A stretch of 59,731 nt of DNA, taken from the NCBI GenBank assembly GCA_937988885.1, contig CALKHR010000155.1, positions 1 through 59,731 on the forward strand, given 5' to 3'. The notes under the pieces were generated by a model. It was not told the DNA's origin and did not search any database. It saw nothing but the letters and a program-made list of their open reading frames with translations. Positions 55,572 through 59,731 of the stretch are shown one piece after another. Source of the DNA: an uncultured Roseiflexaceae bacterium (GTDB lineage Bacteria; Chloroflexota; Chloroflexia; Chloroflexales; Roseiflexaceae). The number at the start of each line of letters is the position of its first letter. Positions within the stretch are counted from its first letter, which is position 1. A program made the translations under genes and the position numbers.

Positions 55572-58307
55572 ATGCATAGTGCCGATACATTGCTTTGTGA
55601 ATATCTGGTTGACCCGATTGGCCTTGATGAACGCCAGCCGCGCCTGAGTTGGCGGTTGCGCGCCTCACATCGCGGCGCTCGGCAGACCGCCTATCAGATT
55701 CGGGTGGCGACCAGCCGGAGCGCGCTGCTCGATGCGTCGGACGATGTGTTGTGGGATACGGGCAAAATCGTCAGCGATCAGTCGTTGCATATCCCCTACG
55801 CCGGGCCGGAGGTGCGGGCGTGCCAGCGCTACTTTTGGCAGGTGCGGGTTTGGGACGAGCGCGATGTCGCTTCGGAGTGGAGCGCCGTGGCGTTCTGGGA
55901 GACGAGCCTGCTCGACCCCTCCGCCTGGCGATCCTCCTGGATCTCGCCCGATTGGGATGAGGATACCGCTCGTCCGCAGCCTGTCCCGCTCCTGCGGCGA
56001 GTCTTTCGCGTGGGTGGCCCGATCGCCTCGGCCCGCCTGTATGTGACGAGCCTGGGTGTCTACGAGGCGCGCCTGAACGGGCAGCGGGTCGGCGAGGCGT
56101 TACTGACGCCGGGCTGGACGAGCTACGATCACCGCTTGCAGTACCAGACTTATGATGTGACGGCGCTGCTACGCGAGGGCGAGAATGTGCTGGGCGCGAT
56201 GCTCGGCGATGGCTGGTTTCGGGGCTATTTGGGCAACAAGGGCTTTCGCAACGTGTACGGCGACCGTTTGGCGCTGCTGGCGCAGTTGCAGATCACCTAC
56301 GCCGATGGGCGCGTGGAACTGGTTGGCAGCGATGAGGCATGGCGGGTGAGTACTGGCCCGATCCTGATGTCGGACCTGTATCTGGGCGAGACGTACGATG
56401 CGCGCTTGGAGAAGGACGGTTGGGATGCGCCGGGCTACGACGATAGCGATTGGCTCGGCGTGCGCCTGCTCGATCTGCCCAAACACATCATTGTGGCGCA
56501 GGTCGGCCCGCCAGTGCTACGCCAGGAGGTGCTGCGCCCCGTGCGGATACTGCACTCCCCCAAGGGGGAGACGATCCTCGACTTCGGCCAGAATATGGTG
56601 GGCTGGGTGCGGATGCGGGTGCGTGGGCCGCGCGGCACCGTCATCACGCTGCGCCACGCCGAGGTGCTGGATCGGCAGGGGAATCTGTACACCGAGAATC
56701 TGCGCGCTGCGGATCAGGTCACGCGCTACACCCTGCGCGGCCTGCCCGATGCCGATGAGGTGTTCGAGCCGCATTTCAGCTTTCAGGGATTCCAGTTTGT
56801 GGCGGTGGAGGGCTTTCCTGGCGAGCCGACTCCCGATCAGTTCGCGGGGGTGGTGATCCACTCCGATATGGCGGCGACGGGCACGTTCGAATGTTCCAAC
56901 CCGCTGATCAACCAGTTGCAGAATAACATCGTGTGGGGGCAGAAGGGCAATTTTGTGGATGTGCCCACCGACTGCCCCCAGCGCGACGAGCGTTTGGGTT
57001 GGAGCGGCGATACGCAGGTGTTTATCCGCACGGCATGCTTCAATATGAACGTGGCGGCGTTCATCACCAAGTGGCTGCGCGATTTGAGCGCCGACCAGTT
57101 GCCGGATGGCAGCGTATCGTTTGTGGTGCCCGATGTGATCAGCAAGTTTCGCGTGTTGGAGGGCAGCACGGCCAGCGCTTCCGGCGCGGCGGGGTGGGGC
57201 GACGCGGCGGTGATCTGCCCCTGGACGATCTACCTGTGCTACGGCGATACGCGCCTGCTCGAAGAGCAGTACGACAGTATGGTCGGTTGGGTGAATCTGA
57301 TGCGCAGCCAGGCGGATGAGGACTATATTTGGCGGAACGGCAGCCAGTTCGGCGATTGGCTCGATTATCGCGGCCCCGATCCTCGGCGGCCCTCGCCTGT
57401 GACGAATACCGAGCTGGTCGCCACGGCCTTCTTCGCCTACACAACCGAGTTATTGTCGCAGGTGGCGAAGGTGCTGGGCAAAACGGAGGATGCGGCCCGC
57501 TACGCCGAGTTGGCGCAGCGCGTGAAGGTGGCGTTCAACCACGAGTTTGTGACCCCCGCCGGGCGGGTCGGCCCGAATACGCAGACGGCCTATCTGTTAG
57601 CGTTGCACTTCGACCTGCTGCCCGAAGAGGTGCGCCCTAAGGTGGCCGAGCGTTTGGTGAACGAGATTCGCCGCAGCGATTATCACTTGACCACGGGATT
57701 CCTGGGTACGCCGTACCTGTGCCACGTACTGAGCAGGTTCGGCTATACCGATGTGGCCTACGCCTTGTTGAATCGCACGTCGTACCCCTCGTGGCTCTAC
57801 CCGGTGACGCAGGGCGCGACGACGATCTGGGAGCGTTGGGACGGCATCAAGCCCGATGGCAGCTTTCAGGATGCCAGTATGAACTCGTTTAACCACTATG
57901 CCTACGGCGCGATCGGCGAGTGGCTGTACCGCGTGGTGGCGGGCATCGAGGTGGATGCGAGCGCGCCGGGCTACAAGCGCATCCTGTTTCAGCCGCAGCC
58001 GGGCGGGCAACTGAGCTACGTGCGTGCTGGGATGGACTCGATGTACGGGCGGGTGGAGTCGGCGTGGCACATCGAGGGCGACACGTTCCACTTGGCGGTG
58101 ACGGTTCCACCCAATACCGAGGGTGTGGTGCGGGTCGCGGCCTGCTCGATGGAGCACGTGAGCGAAGGGGGCGTGCCGCTGACGCAGGCTGAGGGCGTTC
58201 GGCGGATCGAGCAGGGGGACGGCGTTGTGCGCATCACGGTGGGCGCGGGCCAATACGCCTTCGCGGTCGCGCAGTACGCGGGGTTGGGCGACGCGGTGGT
58301 CGAATAA
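55572..58307 (+). CDS. GH78 alpha-L-rhamnosidase
   Basis: 911-aa enzyme removing terminal alpha-L-rhamnose by an inverting mechanism. Residues about 1-120 form a fibronectin-like domain (RLSWRLRASHRGARQTAYQI). Residues about 130-330 hold the N-terminal carbohydrate-binding and beta domains (ARLYVTSLGVYEARLNGQRV). The (alpha/alpha)6 barrel carries the GH78 signature PTDCPQRDERLGWSGDTQ at about 465-482, including the acidic catalytic residues, and NSFNHYAYGAIGEWLYR near 771. A C-terminal beta-sandwich closes it. No signal peptide is visible, so it acts in the cytoplasm on imported glycosides. It starts 7 bases after the permease stop. Confidence 0.95.
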   Translation: MHSADTLLCEYLVDPIGLDERQPRLSWRLRASHRGARQTAYQIRVATSRSALLDASDDVLWDTGKIVSDQSLHIPYAGPEVRACQRYFWQVRVWDERDVASEWSAVAFWETSLLDPSAWRSSWISPDWDEDTARPQPVPLLRRVFRVGGPIASARLYVTSLGVYEARLNGQRVGEALLTPGWTSYDHRLQYQTYDVTALLREGENVLGAMLGDGWFRGYLGNKGFRNVYGDRLALLAQLQITYADGRVELVGSDEAWRVSTGPILMSDLYLGETYDARLEKDGWDAPGYDDSDWLGVRLLDLPKHIIVAQVGPPVLRQEVLRPVRILHSPKGETILDFGQNMVGWVRMRVRGPRGTVITLRHAEVLDRQGNLYTENLRAADQVTRYTLRGLPDADEVFEPHFSFQGFQFVAVEGFPGEPTPDQFAGVVIHSDMAATGTFECSNPLINQLQNNIVWGQKGNFVDVPTDCPQRDERLGWSGDTQVFIRTACFNMNVAAFITKWLRDLSADQLPDGSVSFVVPDVISKFRVLEGSTASASGAAGWGDAAVICPWTIYLCYGDTRLLEEQYDSMVGWVNLMRSQADEDYIWRNGSQFGDWLDYRGPDPRRPSPVTNTELVATAFFAYTTELLSQVAKVLGKTEDAARYAELAQRVKVAFNHEFVTPAGRVGPNTQTAYLLALHFDLLPEEVRPKVAERLVNEIRRSDYHLTTGFLGTPYLCHVLSRFGYTDVAYALLNRTSYPSWLYPVTQGATTIWERWDGIKPDGSFQDASMNSFNHYAYGAIGEWLYRVVAGIEVDASAPGYKRILFQPQPGGQLSYVRAGMDSMYGRVESAWHIEGDTFHLAVTVPPNTEGVVRVAACSMEHVSEGGVPLTQAEGVRRIEQGDGVVRITVGAGQYAFAVAQYAGLGDAVVE

Positions 58308-58328
58308 CTCCATAGAGCAGATGGATGC

Positions 58329-58374
58329 GGGGCGGCCCCATAGAGGCCGCCCCAATGCGTCGTTTCGGGTTTTT
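58329..58374. terminator. probable terminator between convergent genes
   Basis: A 9-bp GC-rich perfect stem (58329-58337 with 58345-58353) with a 7-base loop lies 22 bases after the rhamnosidase stop. A weak T-rich stretch (GTTTCGGGTTTTT) follows on the plus strand. It may serve the convergent exporter gene as well. Confidence 0.55.
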
Positions 58375-59596
58375 ACGCCGCTGTTTGGCTGGCGGGCTGA
58401 ACCGCCCTCTTGCTATTGGCGAGCAGGAAGAAGGCCGCCAAGGCGATCACGCCACAGAGACACATCACAGCGGTCATCGGCACCGAGGTGCCGTTATCGA
58501 GTTGCCCCACCAATGCGCCGGAGGCCGCGCCGATCAAGAACTGCGTCGCCCCGAACACCGCCGAGGCGATGCCCGCGATCTGGCCGTACGGTTCGAGCGC
58601 GACGGCGGTGGCGTTCGGCCCAGACATACCGTTGCAGCTCACGCAGATGAAGAGCGGCAGCAACAACCCCCACATTCCACCGATTTGGCTTACAGCGGCC
58701 ATCACCAATACCACCGATGACACCATATAGGTGAGCAGCATGCCGCGCAGGATCGTGCGGCTGTCGTAGGAGCGGATCAGCCTGCGGTTGAACTGCGATG
58801 TCGCGATCAGGCCAGCAGCGTTCGCGCCAAAGATCCAGCCAAAGTTTTCCGGCGCGACGCCGTGCAGGTCGATGAACACGAACGGCGAGCCGGAGATGTA
58901 CGCGAACATGCCGCCGCTAATGCAGCCGTTCACGATCGCGAAGCCCATAAACGGCTTATCGCGCAGCAGTTTGCCGTATTTGCCCAGCACCGAGCCCAGG
59001 GTGAGGTGCTGGCGGCGCTCGGTGGGGAGCGATTCGGGGAGGCCGAACGCCACAAGCAGGAAGCAGAGCAGGCCGAAGAAGGTCAGAAACCAGAAGATCG
59101 CGCGCCAGTCGAAGTAGAGCAAGATCTGTCCGCCGAGGAACGGCGCGGTGATCGGCGCGAGACCCATCACCAGGATCAGGAACGAGTACATCCGCGCCGC
59201 GTCCTTCGTCTCGAACAGGTCGCGCACGACAGTGCGGGAGAGCACCATGCCCGCGCAGCCGCCGAGCGCTTGCAAGCAGCGCATAAAGATCAGCACCTCG
59301 ATGGTGGGTGCCAACGCGCAGCCGATCGACGCGAGGGTGTACAAGCCGCAGCCGAATAGGAGCGGGATACGACGACCGATTCGGTCTGCGATCGGGCCGT
59401 AGAACGCTTGGCCGAACGCTAAACCCAAGAAAAAGAGGGAGAGGGTCAGTTGTACCGAGCCGGAATCGGTGGAGAAATCCTCAACAAGCGCGGGCATCCC
59501 GGGCAGATACATGTCGGTTGTGAGGGGGCCGAAGGCGCTGAGCGTACCAAGAATGAACGTGAGCGCAATGGTATTGCGCTGATTGAGCCGAGCCAT
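58373..59596 (-). CDS. Bcr/CflA-family MFS drug exporter
   Basis: 407-aa transporter with 12 membrane helices. TLSAFGPLTTDMYLPGMPAL at the N-terminus is typical of the Bcr/CflA family, the cytoplasmic loop motif A is GPIADRIGRR, and the antiporter motif region is QALGGCAGMVLSRTVVRDLF. The family expels bicyclomycin, chloramphenicol, sulfonamide or cysteine/dipeptides with proton exchange; the substrate here is open. The ATG at 59596 opens a typical N-terminal helix; a longer frame upstream is non-coding. The final residues are a short Ala/Gln tail. It is convergent with the rhamnosidase gene and probably not functionally linked. Confidence 0.93.
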   Translation of the reverse strand: MARLNQRNTIALTFILGTLSAFGPLTTDMYLPGMPALVEDFSTDSGSVQLTLSLFFLGLAFGQAFYGPIADRIGRRIPLLFGCGLYTLASIGCALAPTIEVLIFMRCLQALGGCAGMVLSRTVVRDLFETKDAARMYSFLILVMGLAPITAPFLGGQILLYFDWRAIFWFLTFFGLLCFLLVAFGLPESLPTERRQHLTLGSVLGKYGKLLRDKPFMGFAIVNGCISGGMFAYISGSPFVFIDLHGVAPENFGWIFGANAAGLIATSQFNRRLIRSYDSRTILRGMLLTYMVSSVVLVMAAVSQIGGMWGLLLPLFICVSCNGMSGPNATAVALEPYGQIAGIASAVFGATQFLIGAASGALVGQLDNGTSVPMTAVMCLCGVIALAAFFLLANSKRAVQPASQTAA

Positions 59597-59658
59597 ACGT
59601 GGGTAACTCCGAATACCAAGGTTATGAAAGTGATTGTAGCCCACGTAAAACGCACGAA

Positions 59659-59683
59659 AGGACGAAGCCGGTATCTTCGTCCT
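59659..59683. repeat. short hairpin upstream of the exporter gene
   Basis: A 9-bp perfect stem (59659-59667 with 59675-59683) with a 7-base loop lies 62 bases before the exporter start. Read on the minus strand it is followed by TTTCGTGCGTTTT, so it could be a weak terminator of a gene beyond the window or a leader structure. The last 48 bases of the window hold nothing else recognisable. Confidence 0.5.
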
Positions 59684-59731
59684 CACACTGTTCGCCGTGA
59701 ACTATTATTGAGGCTAGGCGATGATACCACA

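Noticed and set aside
1..59731. tRNA, rRNA or riboswitch genes
   Set aside because: No cloverleaf, rRNA signature or known riboswitch core was noticed in any intergenic region when read by eye; a covariance-model search was not possible.

Overview
The window reads as chromosomal DNA from a G+C-rich, probably filamentous or gliding Chloroflexota bacterium. This is an inference from a mixture of traits: a sortase-type surface protein with a Pro/Thr spacer, a stand-alone BTAD regulator, lipoprotein sugar-binding proteins with Ala/Pro/Thr linkers, and a contractile injection system of environmental type. No rRNA or tRNA gene was seen to confirm it. Coding density is high, and most genes have clear AGGAGG-like ribosome sites or ATGA/GTGA overlaps.

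Left flank (1-7482): an MshC/CysS-like cysteine ligase overlaps the end of a membrane-bound PP2C-type (RsbU/SpoIIE) phosphatase. Next come a divergent LPXTG-anchored DUF11 surface protein with a good terminator, a GT4 glycosyltransferase with a single-domain response regulator, and a CinA-domain/nucleotidyltransferase fusion likely to act in NAD metabolism.

Centre (7558-48406, all minus strand): one giant co-directional array that I read as an extracellular contractile injection system (eCIS). From 5' to 3' it holds a 98-aa protein, a DUF4255/Pvc16-like cap protein, a 284-aa unknown, sheath 1, tube 1, a very large sheath 2 with an IPT/TIG insert, tube 2, a LysM baseplate protein with a long Ala/Ser/Gly tail, a 53-aa DUF5908-like protein (too short for usual ORF calling), a gpD-like hub, a gp5/gpV-like spike, a 511-aa protein ending in a hydrophobic anchor, gp25, baseplate J, a beta-propeller/gpI-type tail protein, two paralogous fibre-like proteins (one with 20 collagen triplets), a PASTA+IPT protein, a VWA protein, a 702-aa unknown and an AAA+ ATPase. 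The cargo end follows: a 1811-aa DUF4157 polymorphic toxin whose C-terminal nucleotidyltransferase-like tip has a lower G+C than the rest, a likely immunity gene, a pentapeptide-repeat protein and a small HExxH protein. The HExxH protein carries the same FYxxGPALS motif at the same N-terminal position as the toxin. Two multidomain glycosyltransferases close the array.

Right flank (48407-59731): a repeat-rich gap with a MITE-like inverted-repeat element, then a BTAD regulator upstream of the eCIS. A carbohydrate cluster follows: LacI regulator with palindromic operators, solute-binding lipoprotein, intercistronic hairpin, two permeases and a GH78 alpha-L-rhamnosidase. No ABC ATPase is present, so a shared one is implied. 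A convergent Bcr/CflA MFS exporter ends the window.

The most novel points are the shared N-terminal motif of the two cargo candidates (a possible loading signal), the exchangeable toxin tip with its immunity gene, the second sheath with an IPT domain, the paired fibre paralogues, and the absence of a recognisable PAAR tip or tape measure.
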